Shown here one piece after another: positions 1 to 8,400 of a DNA stretch of 64,000 nt. The notes beneath the pieces are model-generated. The model was not told where the DNA came from and searched no databases. It saw nothing but the letters and a program-made list of their open reading frames with translations. Source of the stretch: CAZCSK01 sp964501265 (GTDB taxonomy: Bacteria; Actinomycetota; CADDZG01; JAHWKV01); the NCBI GenBank assembly GCA_964501265.1, contig CAZCSK010000001.1, positions 1 through 64,000 of the forward strand, read 5' to 3'. Both the position numbers and the translations under genes were made by a program. Every line of letters begins with the position of its first letter. Positions within the stretch are counted from its first letter, which is position 1.

Positions 1-119
1 GGGGGGTGTGGTCCGGAGCCGGGGGGGGTCCGGAGCCGGGGGGTGGTCCGGAGCCGGGGGGGGGGCGGGGGTTAGAGGCACGGGTACCGAGACTGCACAC
101 CGGGGGGGCGGGGCGGGGG
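1..119. repeat. G-rich tandem repeat at window edge
   Basis: The sequence TCCGGAGCCGGGGG occurs three times, starting near 12, 29 and 47, so the period is 17-18 bp. It is followed by two imperfect copies of a GGCGGGGGT(T/C)AGAGGC(A/T)CGGG block near 64 and 111. G runs of 5-10 are frequent on the + strand, which gives strong G-quadruplex potential. The block lies just beyond the 3' end of the minus-strand epimerase gene. It is cut by the window edge, so its full extent is unknown. A small open frame across it is low-complexity Gly/Pro and I do not regard it as a gene. Confidence 0.75.
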
Positions 120-1058
120 TCAGAGGCTCGGGGTCGAGCGCAACCAGTTGATCGTTTGCGCGAGGCCCTGTTTGAGCGGAGTCTTCGGGGCCCATTCCAG
201 CAACCGGCTTGCCTTTGATGCGTCGAGGGCGCTGCGCTCCAACTCGCCTGGGCGGGCTGGGGCATAGACCGGCGCAACTCCAACGGTGCAGATTTCGGCC
301 AGCTCCCCGTAGAGATCGTTGACGTTGGTCTCGACGCCGGTCCCTATGTTGAAAGTCTCACCGTCGCCGCGCGACGCGGCCGCGACAAATGCATCGACGA
401 TGTCGTCCACGTAAACGTAGTCGCGGGTTTGCTTGCCATCTCCGTAAATCGTGCACGGCTCGCCCCGAAGCAGGCGGCCCCCAAAGATCGATACGACTCC
501 CCCTTCCCCGGACGGGTCCTGCCCGGGCCCGTAGATGTTCGCAGGAGCAAGGCTCACGAAGCGAAGATCGTGTACCGCACCGTAAAAGCGCAAGTAGTCC
601 TCAAGCACCTTCTTGCTTATCCCGTATGGAGATACGGGTCGCCCCGATTCCTCCTCGGTCAAAGGCAAGGAGTCGGGCGAGGGCTCTCCATAAATACAGC
701 CGCCCGATGATGTGTGCACAAATCGCGCTCCAACTTCCCGGGCCGCCTCCAGAATGTTGAGCGTGCCGGAGATATTGACGGTGGAATCGCGAACGGGATC
801 TGCGACCGAGCGCCGAACATCGGTCTGAGCGGCAAGATGAAAAATCACATCCGGCCGGAATGAAACGACTGCCTTCGCGGCCGCTGGGGACCCGATGTCC
901 GACCGTTCCACAAGAGCGCCGGTCCCCTCTACCAATCCAAGCCGAGCATCGCCCGCCGATAGGTCATCGATGACGAGCACTTCGTGGCCCTCAGATGCGA
1001 GACGTTGAACCAAGTTGCTCCCCACGAACCCCGCCCCGCCCGTGACGACTGCCCTCAT
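120..1058 (-). CDS. NAD-dependent sugar epimerase/dehydratase (SDR)
   Basis: This is an extended short-chain dehydrogenase acting on a nucleotide sugar in the cytoplasm. The N-terminal Rossmann motif TGGAGFVGSN is followed by HLAAQTDVRRS, a catalytic YGISK (YxxxK) and the substrate-side RDYVYVDD segment. The pattern is that of UDP-glucose 4-epimerase-like enzymes, but the exact substrate is not clear. I place the start at the ATG at 1058, directly before the Rossmann motif and one base after the stop of the upstream GDP-mannose dehydratase gene. A start at 1094 would add an unlikely N-terminal extension overlapping that gene. It is the last gene of a minus-strand nucleotide-sugar run and ends beside the G-rich repeat at the window edge. 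Confidence 0.85.
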   Translation of the reverse strand: MRAVVTGGAGFVGSNLVQRLASEGHEVLVIDDLSAGDARLGLVEGTGALVERSDIGSPAAAKAVVSFRPDVIFHLAAQTDVRRSVADPVRDSTVNISGTLNILEAAREVGARFVHTSSGGCIYGEPSPDSLPLTEEESGRPVSPYGISKKVLEDYLRFYGAVHDLRFVSLAPANIYGPGQDPSGEGGVVSIFGGRLLRGEPCTIYGDGKQTRDYVYVDDIVDAFVAAASRGDGETFNIGTGVETNVNDLYGELAEICTVGVAPVYAPARPGELERSALDASKASRLLEWAPKTPLKQGLAQTINWLRSTPSL

Positions 1059-1059
1059 C

Positions 1060-2076
1060 TTAAAAATCGCGCTCGGTGCGCGCGGCTCGTCCACTCAGTT
1101 GATTGTCGAGGAGTTCAATGTCTGCGTCGACCATGAGTCTGGCCAATTGGTCAAATTTCGTCTTCGGTTCCCACCCGAGTTCCTTAGTGGCCTTGGAACA
1201 GTCCCCCATCAAATGGTCGACCTCCGACGGCCGGAAATACCGTGAATCGACCTCCACGTATTTCTCCCAATCGAGCCCGGCGTGGTCGAAAGCAAGCTCC
1301 GCAAACTCACGTACCGAATGCGACTCACCAGTCGCGATCACGTAGTCTTCGGGCCGATCACTTTGCAACATCCTCCACATCGCCTCAACGTATTCAGGCG
1401 CGTAACCCCAGTCGCGCTTGGCCTCCAGATTGCCCAGATAGAGCTTTTCTTGGAGATTCATTTTTATTCGGGCGACGGCTCGGGTGATTTTTCGGCTGAC
1501 GAAAGTCTCACCCCGGCGAGGAGATTCGTGATTGAAAAGAATCCCGCTGCATGCGAAAAGACCGTGGGCCTCCCGGTAGTTGACCGTCATCCAATGACCG
1601 AATACTTTGGCCACCCCGTAGGGACTGCGGGGATGGAAGGTGGTCTGTTCGTTTTGAGGAGGGGGCGCCGACCCGAACATCTCAGAAGAGGACGCCTGAT
1701 AGAAGCGAGTGTCCACACCCGAAGCACGCACCGCCTCCAGGATCCTTGCTACTCCGACACCGGTAACGTCAGACGTGTACTCGGGTATTTCGAACGACAC
1801 CTTGACGTGACTCTGCGATGCAAGATTGTAAATCTCATCCGGTTGTAAGTCCCTAATGAGATTGATGAGCGAAGCTGAGTCGGACAGATCACCGTAGTGG
1901 TTGTGATACCGAACACCGGTCTCGTGGGGGTCGCGCCAAACAGGATCGAGACGCTTGGTGTTTATTGATGACGAGCGGCGGATGATTCCGTGAACCTCGT
2001 AATCCTTGCTAAGCAGTAGCTGCGTCAGATACGAACCATCCTGACCGGTAACACCTGTGATGAGCGCCTTTTTCAA
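1060..2076 (-). CDS. gmd: GDP-mannose 4,6-dehydratase
   Basis: It converts GDP-D-mannose to GDP-4-keto-6-deoxy-D-mannose, the precursor of GDP-fucose and GDP-rhamnose. Visible family hallmarks are the N-terminal ALITGVTGQDGSYL Rossmann motif, RRSSSINTKR, a YGVAK catalytic site, FNHESPRRGETFVSRKI and GNLEAKRDWGYAPEYVEAMW. The length of 338 residues is normal. Its start overlaps the end of the downstream-numbered reductase gene by four bases, and its stop lies one base before the next SDR gene, so the set is clearly one operon. Two different enzymes that can use its product are encoded nearby: the reductase at 2073-3014 and a fucose synthase at 5734-6690. Confidence 0.95.
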   Translation of the reverse strand: MKKALITGVTGQDGSYLTQLLLSKDYEVHGIIRRSSSINTKRLDPVWRDPHETGVRYHNHYGDLSDSASLINLIRDLQPDEIYNLASQSHVKVSFEIPEYTSDVTGVGVARILEAVRASGVDTRFYQASSSEMFGSAPPPQNEQTTFHPRSPYGVAKVFGHWMTVNYREAHGLFACSGILFNHESPRRGETFVSRKITRAVARIKMNLQEKLYLGNLEAKRDWGYAPEYVEAMWRMLQSDRPEDYVIATGESHSVREFAELAFDHAGLDWEKYVEVDSRYFRPSEVDHLMGDCSKATKELGWEPKTKFDQLARLMVDADIELLDNQLSGRAARTERDF

Positions 2077-3014
2077 CCTCGACCTCCGGGAGTTCCTTGG
2101 CTACGGTACCAGTCAAGCGTATCCGCAAGAGATCGGTCGATCGACACTTCGGGACTCCATCCCAATGTCTGTTTTATCTTGGAGTTGTCGCCCACGAGTG
2201 CGGCAGAACTCTCTGCGTGGGCGTCGGGCGATTCCACGATCTCGACAGTCGCAGTGAGTTCGGCGATATCAAGCAGTTTCTTCAACAGGTCCCCGATCCT
2301 GGTGCCTTCACCACTGCACACGTTGTACGCCTCGCCCGCTACGCCCTCCTCCATCAGCATCCGATATGCCGACGCGACATCCCTCACATCCAGAAAGTCT
2401 CTTACCACCTCGAGCGACCCGACATTCATCTGCGGCGACTGCAGTCCTGCCTCGATCGAGACGATCTGACTGCAAAACGAACCGACAGCGTATTCAGTAC
2501 TCTGACCAGGTCCGGTGTGATTGAACGACCGCGCGCAAACCGCCTGAAGACCGAACCCCGCTTGATAGGTTCGTGCGATCATCTCGGCAGCCGCTTTGCT
2601 GACTCCGTAGGGGGACTTGGGCTCCAAGGGACAGTCTTCGCGCACCGGGGCGTCGCTGGCCGACAACCCGTACTCGTGTGAAGAGCCCACGATCAAGACG
2701 CGAGTCGAAGGGGTTTGTCTCAAAGCCTCCATCAAACATGCCGTTCCCGAAGCGTTGGTGTCGAATGTCTCGAAAGGGTCCGTCCACGACCTCGCCGGCG
2801 ACGCTTGGCCCGCGAGGTGGATCACCCCATCGGGTCTTACCCGGTCGACAACGGCGCGGGTTCGCTCAAGATCGCGGATGTCGAACACTTCCACATCAGC
2901 ATCTCCTTCATGAGCCTTCAGCTCGCCTTTGATCACCTCATGCCCGGCACGAACGAGTTCGGGGACCACCCATCTCCCCACAAACCCCCCGGCGCCCGTG
3001 ACGAGGACCCGCAC
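2073..3014 (-). CDS. rmd: GDP-6-deoxy-D-mannose reductase-like SDR
   Basis: It probably reduces GDP-4-keto-6-deoxy-D-mannose to GDP-D-rhamnose. The sequence shows a VLVTGAGGFVGRW Rossmann motif, HLAGQASPARSW, a YGVSK catalytic site and the segment RSFNHTGPGQ with VRDFLDVRDV, which are typical of the Rmd/GDP-6-deoxymannose reductase branch. It has 313 residues and a GTG start that shares its first base with the TAG stop of the upstream DMT gene. The position directly before gmd in the same operon supports the substrate assignment. The stereochemistry of the product (rhamnose or talose) cannot be settled from sequence. Confidence 0.8.
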   Translation of the reverse strand: MRVLVTGAGGFVGRWVVPELVRAGHEVIKGELKAHEGDADVEVFDIRDLERTRAVVDRVRPDGVIHLAGQASPARSWTDPFETFDTNASGTACLMEALRQTPSTRVLIVGSSHEYGLSASDAPVREDCPLEPKSPYGVSKAAAEMIARTYQAGFGLQAVCARSFNHTGPGQSTEYAVGSFCSQIVSIEAGLQSPQMNVGSLEVVRDFLDVRDVASAYRMLMEEGVAGEAYNVCSGEGTRIGDLLKKLLDIAELTATVEIVESPDAHAESSAALVGDNSKIKQTLGWSPEVSIDRSLADTLDWYRSQGTPGGRG

Positions 3015-3406
3015 TAGTGAATCTCAGGCGGGGCGGAGCGGCCTACTATCAAGATCCCGGTCAGCACCATCAGGATGCCAAACCACCGGATTGACGGCAC
3101 CTTTTCATGCAAAATGAACTTGGAGAAGAGTGCTGTAAAAACGTACGTCATCCCCGCGAATGGATAGGCAACGCTGAGCGAGGCCCTGGATAGCACTACC
3201 AGCCAAGCGACGGCTGAAGCGACGAAAAGGCTCAGACCGATCACAACTTGAATGTTGGTCGCAACGGTTATCAAAAGTTTGAAAGGACGGGAGATCTGGG
3301 GGGCTCCGATATAGCCGACCTTCTCCATTCCGGCCCGGAGCAGCAACTGCCCTCCGGTTGCCAAAACAACGGAAAGGATGGCAAGCGCCGCGGTTTTTAT
3401 CGTCAT
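3014..3406 (-). CDS. Small DMT/EamA-type membrane transporter
   Basis: This is a 130-residue protein with four predicted membrane helices (about residues 6-27, 43-76 as a long double segment, 80-101 and 108-125) and very short loops. The size and topology match half-size drug/metabolite transporters of the EmrE/ArnE-ArnF type, which act as dimers. The cluster makes UDP-xylose-type and GDP-deoxyhexose sugars, so a role in flipping a lipid-linked sugar is plausible, but that is inference from context. It lies between the UDP-glucuronate decarboxylase gene (stop at 3435, 28 bases away) and the rmd-like gene, whose start overlaps its stop by one base. Confidence 0.75.
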   Translation of the reverse strand: MTIKTAALAILSVVLATGGQLLLRAGMEKVGYIGAPQISRPFKLLITVATNIQVVIGLSLFVASAVAWLVVLSRASLSVAYPFAGMTYVFTALFSKFILHEKVPSIRWFGILMVLTGILIVGRSAPPEIH

Positions 3407-3434
3407 GGCGCTGATTGTACTTGCACTCGTTTAA

Positions 3435-4367
3435 TCACCAATTCTCGCGGCACCAAGCGACAGTGGTAGCTAGTCCCTGCTCCATCGTGATCGTGGGTTT
3501 CCACCCCAGCAGTTCGTTGGCGCGCGTGATGTCGGGGCACCGCTGCTGGGGGTCGTCAACTGGCCGCTCGAGGAACTGGATAGGCGATTCCGAGGACGCG
3601 AGATCTTTCACCTTTTCGGCGATTTGCAGCACGGTGACTTCATGTGGGTTCCCGATGTTCACCGGCATAGCGGGCCCGGTGTAGCCGAGCAAACGGATAA
3701 ATCCTTCAATGAGATCTGAAACGTAGCAGAGGCTCCGCGTCTGCATCCCGTCGCCATGAACCGTGATCGGCTCTCCCGACAGCGCTTGGCTGATGAAGTT
3801 GGGCACCGCGCGACCATCAGCTTGTCTCATCCGAGGCCCGAAGGTGTTGAAGATTCGCACTACGCGGATGGGGACATTCCAAGTTCGGTGGTATGCGAAC
3901 GCCATCGCTTCGCCGTATCTCTTGGCTTCGTCGTAGACACCTCGGGGGCCGATCGGATTGACGTTGCCGTAGTAGTCCTCAGTTTGAGGGTGCACCAATG
4001 GGTCGCCGTACACTTCCGAAGTAGACGCCAGAAAGAAACTTGCCCCCTTCTCTTTGGCGAGGCCGAGACAGTTGAGCGCTCCAAGCGCGCCCACCTTCAA
4101 GGTGTGGATCGGGTGCTCAAGATAGTCCGGTGGTGATGCCGGAGACGCGAGATGCATCACCCAGTCGACTGGCCCATCGAGATCGATGTGTTTGGTGACG
4201 TCGTGGTGGAGGTACGTGAACCTCTCGTTGTCCGTGAGGTTGATCAGGTTTTGGGTGTCACCAGTGAGCAGTGAGTCGTAGCAAACGACATCATGGCCGT
4301 CGGCCACAAGACGTTCGCACAGATGGGAGCCCAAAAATCCGGCCCCTCCGGTTACGAGAACTCTCAC
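3435..4367 (-). CDS. UDP-glucuronate decarboxylase
   Basis: It converts UDP-glucuronate to UDP-xylose. The 310-residue protein starts with VLVTGGAGFLGSHL and carries the UXS-type signatures HLASPASPPDYLEHPIHTLK, TSEVYGDP, GPRGVYDEAKRYGEA (YxxxK within) and RIFNTFGPRM. I place the start at the GTG at 4367, which overlaps the TGA of the upstream UDP-glucose dehydrogenase gene as GTGA. The longer open frame reaching 4538 only translates that gene in another frame. Coupling to the dehydrogenase that makes UDP-glucuronate gives a complete UDP-glucose to UDP-xylose path. Confidence 0.9.
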   Translation of the reverse strand: MRVLVTGGAGFLGSHLCERLVADGHDVVCYDSLLTGDTQNLINLTDNERFTYLHHDVTKHIDLDGPVDWVMHLASPASPPDYLEHPIHTLKVGALGALNCLGLAKEKGASFFLASTSEVYGDPLVHPQTEDYYGNVNPIGPRGVYDEAKRYGEAMAFAYHRTWNVPIRVVRIFNTFGPRMRQADGRAVPNFISQALSGEPITVHGDGMQTRSLCYVSDLIEGFIRLLGYTGPAMPVNIGNPHEVTVLQIAEKVKDLASSESPIQFLERPVDDPQQRCPDITRANELLGWKPTITMEQGLATTVAWCRENW

Positions 4368-5671
4368 AAGTTGACTGAGGGCCTGCCGGTGGGGATGTAA
4401 GTGAAGCCCGCAATCTCTGGGGCCTGGGAGTCGAGCAGGTTGCGCCCGTCGAGAATGATCGGCCGCGTGCAGATCCCCTTGATGCGACCCCAATCCAGCC
4501 CGATAAACTCCGGCCACTCGGTGCAAATCACGATGCAATCAGCCCGCTCGGCCGCCTGGTAGGGATCGTCACATACTTCGAGACCCTTAACCTGCGCCGC
4601 CGCGGCGGGCCCCGCCTCTGGGTCGTATCCCGACACCGTCACTCCCGCCGAGATCAGTTCACGTGCAAGGTTGAGGGCTGGAGAGTCGCGAACGTCGTCG
4701 GTGCCGGGCTTGAAGGACAGGCCAAAAAGCGCAACTTTCTTGTCCTCCAGGTTCCACAGCACATCTTTGATCTTGGCGAAGGCAGCACCAAGAGCTTCAT
4801 CATTGATCTTCACAACTTCGTCGAGCAGACCGAATTCATATCCCAACTGCGACGCGACCGCCCTGAAGGCCGCTATGTCTTTAGGAAAGCAAAATCCTCC
4901 GTAACCCAGGCCCGCATTTAGAAAATCGCGGCCGATGCGGGTGTCAGACCCCATGATGTCGGCGATCGAAACAACGTCGGCGCCGGATAGGTCGCAGATG
5001 CGGGCCAGTGCGTTCGCATAGGAAATCTTGAGGGCAAGAAAAGCATTGCTGGCATGCTTGGCGAGCTCCGCGGTCTTGATGTCGGTCGCGAAGTATGCAA
5101 CTCCGTCCTTGATTAGCGGGGCGTAGAGTTCACGCATTCTGGCGTGAACCGCTTCATCGTCGGCCCCCACAAGAATGCGAGTTGGATTCAGTGAGTCGGC
5201 CACGGCACTGCCTTCTCGCAAGAACTCTGGATTCGAGACGATGAAGAAACGATGCTGCGATGTCCCGCCGATAAGCGATTGCAAACGATCCCCGGTTGAG
5301 ACCGGAACTGTCGACTTTTGTACCAAGATGAAATCGCGATCGGCATGCTGGGCCGCGGCCTCTGCAGCCTTTTCGATGGCCAGAAGATTCGCCTCACCAT
5401 CGGGCCGGGCCGGAGTTCCGACGCAGATGAATGCAAATTCGGCCCCAGCCATGGCGTCGGAAGGCTGGTGGGTAAAGCGGAGCCGGCCGGAGGCTAACTG
5501 CTCGGCCACCAAGCCTTCGAGCTCCGGCTCAAAAAACGGCATGTGCCCCGCAAGGATGGACTCGATCTTGTCGTGATCGTGGTCGAGACCCGTGACTTCA
5601 TGCCCTTGTTGAGCAAGGGTAGCGGCGGTAACGAGTCCGACGTGACCAACTCCGATGACTGCAACTTTCAT
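4364..5671 (-). CDS. ugd: UDP-glucose 6-dehydrogenase
   Basis: It oxidises UDP-glucose to UDP-glucuronate in two NAD-dependent steps. The 435-residue protein has the N-terminal Rossmann motif VAVIGVGHVGLVTA, CVGTPARPDGEANL, VSNPEFLREGSA, the active-site segment GLGYGGFCFPKD with its catalytic cysteine, and a C-terminal GLSFKPGTDDVRDSPA domain. All three domains of the family are complete. The ATG start at 5671 faces the divergent fucose synthase gene across 62 bases, and its stop overlaps the decarboxylase start, so the two steps are translationally coupled. A second, different nucleotide-sugar dehydrogenase lies at 62023-63321. Confidence 0.95.
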   Translation of the reverse strand: MKVAVIGVGHVGLVTAATLAQQGHEVTGLDHDHDKIESILAGHMPFFEPELEGLVAEQLASGRLRFTHQPSDAMAGAEFAFICVGTPARPDGEANLLAIEKAAEAAAQHADRDFILVQKSTVPVSTGDRLQSLIGGTSQHRFFIVSNPEFLREGSAVADSLNPTRILVGADDEAVHARMRELYAPLIKDGVAYFATDIKTAELAKHASNAFLALKISYANALARICDLSGADVVSIADIMGSDTRIGRDFLNAGLGYGGFCFPKDIAAFRAVASQLGYEFGLLDEVVKINDEALGAAFAKIKDVLWNLEDKKVALFGLSFKPGTDDVRDSPALNLARELISAGVTVSGYDPEAGPAAAAQVKGLEVCDDPYQAAERADCIVICTEWPEFIGLDWGRIKGICTRPIILDGRNLLDSQAPEIAGFTYIPTGRPSVNL

Positions 5672-5721
5672 TGGGAGTCATTCTAAGGGGCCAGTCGGGT
5701 CGGCGTTTGAACTGGCGTTAG

Positions 5722-5727
5722 TAGACT
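5722..5727 (+). promoter_or_regulatory. Possible -10 box of the fucose synthase gene
   Basis: TAGACT ends six bases before the GTG start of the fucose synthase gene, and no Shine-Dalgarno sequence is visible. This fits a leaderless transcript. No clear -35 element is present, so the call is tentative. Confidence 0.35.
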
Positions 5728-5733
5728 GCTCCC

Positions 5734-6690
5734 GTGACTGAAACGATCTTGATCACCGGCGGGCACGGCTTCTTAGGGGCTGCCGTCCGACGCCGATTGG
5801 AGGAGCAGGGGCGCACGAACGTGATTGCCCCCCGCTCATCTGAGTACGACCTTCGCGAGCCCTCTCAAACCCGCGCGATGCTCAAGGCCACGAGCCCGAG
5901 CCAAGTGATTCACCTAGCGGCAACTGTGGGCGGCATCGGCGCGAACATGGCCCATCCCGGCAAATTCTTTTACGAAAACGCAGTTATGGGCATTCATTTG
6001 ATCGAAGAAGCCCGGGTTGCGGGCGTCGAGAAATTCGTTGTCGTCGGAACCGTGTGCGCTTATCCGAAATTTACGCCAATACCTTTCCATGAGGACGACT
6101 TGTGGAAGGGCTACCCGGAAGAAACAAACGCCCCTTACGGAATCGCCAAGAAGGCTCTGCTGGTGCAGGCGCAGGCTTACCGACAGGAGTACGGGTTCAA
6201 CGCGATCTATCTCATTCCCGTAAACCTCTATGGGCCCGGTGACAACTTTGATCCCGAGTCGTCGCACGTGATACCCGCCCTCATCAAGAAGTTTGTCGAA
6301 GCCCGGGAATCGGGGGCCGAAATGGTGGTCGCCTGGGGGACGGGGTCGGCTTCGCGCGAGTTTCTGTATGTGGACGATGCAGCCCAGGCAATCGTCCTGG
6401 CTCTGGATCGCTACGACGGATCGGATCCGGTGAACATCGGCTCTTCCCACGAGATAACGATTCGGGACCTCGTCGAGCTGATCGCCAAACTGACCGGCTT
6501 CGAAGGCAGGATCGAATGGGACACTTCGAAGCCGGACGGACAGCCTCGGCGAAAACTTGACGTTTCCAAGGCCCAGAACTTCTTTGAATTCACCTCATCG
6601 ACTGAATTCGAGGCCGGCCTTAAGGCCACGATCGACTGGTACGCCGCAAACCGTTCCGACGAGCCGGGGTCGGTCGGTCGAGCCCCTTGA
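5734..6690 (+). CDS. fcl: GDP-L-fucose synthase
   Basis: This is a bifunctional epimerase-reductase that turns GDP-4-keto-6-deoxymannose into GDP-L-fucose. The 318-residue protein shows ILITGGHGFLGAAVRRRL, AATVGGIGANMAHPGKFFYEN, the conserved GTVCAYPKF loop, PYGIAKKALLVQ with the catalytic YxxxK, PVNLYGPGDNFDPESSHVIP and ASREFLYVDDAA, all typical of Fcl/WcaG. It starts at GTG 5734, divergent from ugd. The substrate comes from Gmd at 1060-2076. The -35 hexamer of the desaturase promoter overlaps its stop codon. Confidence 0.92.
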   Translation: MTETILITGGHGFLGAAVRRRLEEQGRTNVIAPRSSEYDLREPSQTRAMLKATSPSQVIHLAATVGGIGANMAHPGKFFYENAVMGIHLIEEARVAGVEKFVVVGTVCAYPKFTPIPFHEDDLWKGYPEETNAPYGIAKKALLVQAQAYRQEYGFNAIYLIPVNLYGPGDNFDPESSHVIPALIKKFVEARESGAEMVVAWGTGSASREFLYVDDAAQAIVLALDRYDGSDPVNIGSSHEITIRDLVELIAKLTGFEGRIEWDTSKPDGQPRRKLDVSKAQNFFEFTSSTEFEAGLKATIDWYAANRSDEPGSVGRAP

Positions 6691-6727
6691 CAAGCAGGTT
6701 ACGATAGCGTAAGTTACGGTTACGTAA
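6687..6727 (+). promoter_or_regulatory. Desaturase promoter with two TTACG-N4-CGTAA operators
   Basis: A TTGACA -35 hexamer at 6687-6692 is followed after 17 bases by TAAGTT (6710-6715) as -10. Two perfect palindromes, TTACGATAGCGTAA (6699-6712) and TTACGGTTACGTAA (6714-6727), lie one base apart and cover the spacer, the -10 box and the presumed start site. Their placement is that of a repressor operator. The TetR-family protein encoded at 7710-8336 in the same transcript is the obvious candidate. A strong ribosome site (AAGGAG) precedes the GTG start at 6754. Confidence 0.75.
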
Positions 6728-6753
6728 GCATAACCCTTTAGGAAGGAGTCCTC

Positions 6754-7713
6754 GTGACATCCATTACCCTTGAAAAGCCTCCAGCCACACAACGCCCCAT
6801 TACCATGCTGCCCCCAAAAAGGATCCAGCGGCTTGAGCGGCGCATCACTTTGGTAGTCACCATCTTGCCCTTCCTCGGGTTCCTAGTGGCGGTTCCGCTG
6901 CTTTGGGGAAACGGGATCACCATCGTCGACCTTTCACTTTTTCTGATCTTCTACGTCATAACGGGCCTGGGAGTAACCATCGGTTTTCATCGGCTGCTCA
7001 CACATCGGTCTTTCGAGTCGCCGAGCGCGGTAAGGGTGGTTTTCGCGGTCGCAGGCTCGATGGCTTTGCAAGGTCCCGTCATTCGATGGGTCGCCGACCA
7101 CCGTCGACACCACGCCTTCACCGATAAGCCCGGCGACCCCCACTCACCACATCTCGAGGAAGCAGAAGGCATCAAGGGGATCTTCACTGGTCTTTGGCAC
7201 TCGCACATCGGCTGGTTGTTTGATCGCGATAAGACTACGGTTCCACGTTTCGCGCCGGACCTGATCAAAGAACCTCGGATACGCAAGGTAGACAAACTGT
7301 TCCCGCTGTGGGGCCTCATCTCATTCGTCGCGCCGGCTCTCGCTGGCCTCGCGATCACCGGAACGCTGCGAGGGGCCGGAACTGCGTTCATTTGGGGAGG
7401 CCTGGTGCGCATCTTCTTCTTGCACCACGTCACCTGGAGTATCAACTCAATATGTCACTTCTATGGGAAGCGACCCTTTGAAAACTCAGACTTCAGCACC
7501 AACAACTGGGCCCTTTCCCTTGTCTCGTTTGGCGAGGGGTGGCACAACAACCATCACGCATTTCCGACGTCCGCAAAGCACGGCCTCGAACGCGGCCAGT
7601 TCGATCCCACCGCGTACGTGATTTCCTTGATGGAGCGGTTGGGACTTGCCCGGGATGTTAAGGTGCCGAGCAGCAAGCAGATAGCAGAAAAGAAACTTCC
7701 AAGGAGAACATGA
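6754..7713 (+). CDS. Membrane acyl-CoA (stearoyl-type) fatty acid desaturase
   Basis: It introduces a double bond into fatty acyl chains at the membrane. The 319-residue protein carries all three histidine boxes of the family: HRLLTH (near residue 82), HRRHH (near 119) and HNNHH (near 266), which bind the di-iron centre. Hydrophobic helices occur before box 1 and between boxes 2 and 3. It starts at GTG 6754 behind AAGGAG. The stop overlaps the start of the TetR gene as ATGA. The two-palindrome promoter upstream implies repression by that TetR protein, probably in response to acyl-CoA or membrane lipid state (inference). Confidence 0.92.
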   Translation: MTSITLEKPPATQRPITMLPPKRIQRLERRITLVVTILPFLGFLVAVPLLWGNGITIVDLSLFLIFYVITGLGVTIGFHRLLTHRSFESPSAVRVVFAVAGSMALQGPVIRWVADHRRHHAFTDKPGDPHSPHLEEAEGIKGIFTGLWHSHIGWLFDRDKTTVPRFAPDLIKEPRIRKVDKLFPLWGLISFVAPALAGLAITGTLRGAGTAFIWGGLVRIFFLHHVTWSINSICHFYGKRPFENSDFSTNNWALSLVSFGEGWHNNHHAFPTSAKHGLERGQFDPTAYVISLMERLGLARDVKVPSSKQIAEKKLPRRT

Positions 7714-8336
7714 CCGAGCAACCGCGCGTGAGGATGACGGGGCAGAAGCGGCGGGAGCAATTGCTCGACATAGGAAGGTCACTCTTCGCTGAGCGTGGAT
7801 TCGAAGCGACATCCATCGAAGAGATAGCAAAGCGCGCCGACGTCTCCAAGCCCGTCGTCTACGAGCACTTCGGCGGGAAAGAGGGACTCTATGCGGTGGT
7901 TGTCGACCGCGAGATGAAGAGATTGCTCGTGTCTGTCACCGAATCGTTACAGGCAACACACCCCAAGTTGATGCTTCAGCAGGCAGCCGTTGCCTTACTC
8001 GCTTACATCGAAGACCAGCAGGATGGGTTTCGGATCCTGGTTCGCGATTCCCCGGTCGCCAGCGCCTCCGGCACTTTCGCGAGCCTGATTGGTGACATCG
8101 CTTCACAGGTCGAGCACATCTTTGCCGGAGAGTTCGAAAGCAGGGGCTTCGACCCGAAGATGGCGCCGCTGTACTCACAAGCCCTTGTAGGAATGGTGGC
8201 ATTAGTGGGACAGTGGTGGCTTGAGGCTGGCAAGCCCGGACGAGACAAGGTGGCGGCCCACCTGGTCAACCTCGCGTGGAACGGCTTGAGCCATCTTGAC
8301 CCCAAACCGAAACTCACCAAGGTCTCAGCCGCCTAA
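7710..8336 (+). CDS. TetR-family transcriptional regulator
   Basis: This is a 208-residue regulator with an N-terminal TetR helix-turn-helix (about residues 10-57: RREQLLDIGRSLFAERGF, TSIEEIAKRADVSKPVVYEH) and a helical ligand-binding C-terminal domain. Its ATG overlaps the desaturase stop (ATGA), so the two are co-expressed. It probably represses its own operon through the twin palindromes at 6699-6727. Paired desaturase-TetR operons of this type are known in actinobacteria and pseudomonads, where acyl-CoAs are ligands. The ligand here is not known. Confidence 0.9.
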   Translation: MTEQPRVRMTGQKRREQLLDIGRSLFAERGFEATSIEEIAKRADVSKPVVYEHFGGKEGLYAVVVDREMKRLLVSVTESLQATHPKLMLQQAAVALLAYIEDQQDGFRILVRDSPVASASGTFASLIGDIASQVEHIFAGEFESRGFDPKMAPLYSQALVGMVALVGQWWLEAGKPGRDKVAAHLVNLAWNGLSHLDPKPKLTKVSAA

Positions 8337-8400
8337 GGGCGCCCACGAGCCGCTCTGCAGATCCGAATCGGACAAATCGGGCTGGTAAAATCTGAGACAC

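Noticed and set aside
6..218. Small open frame over the G-rich repeat
   Set aside because: It encodes only Gly/Pro/Glu low-complexity repeats and then runs antisense into the epimerase gene.
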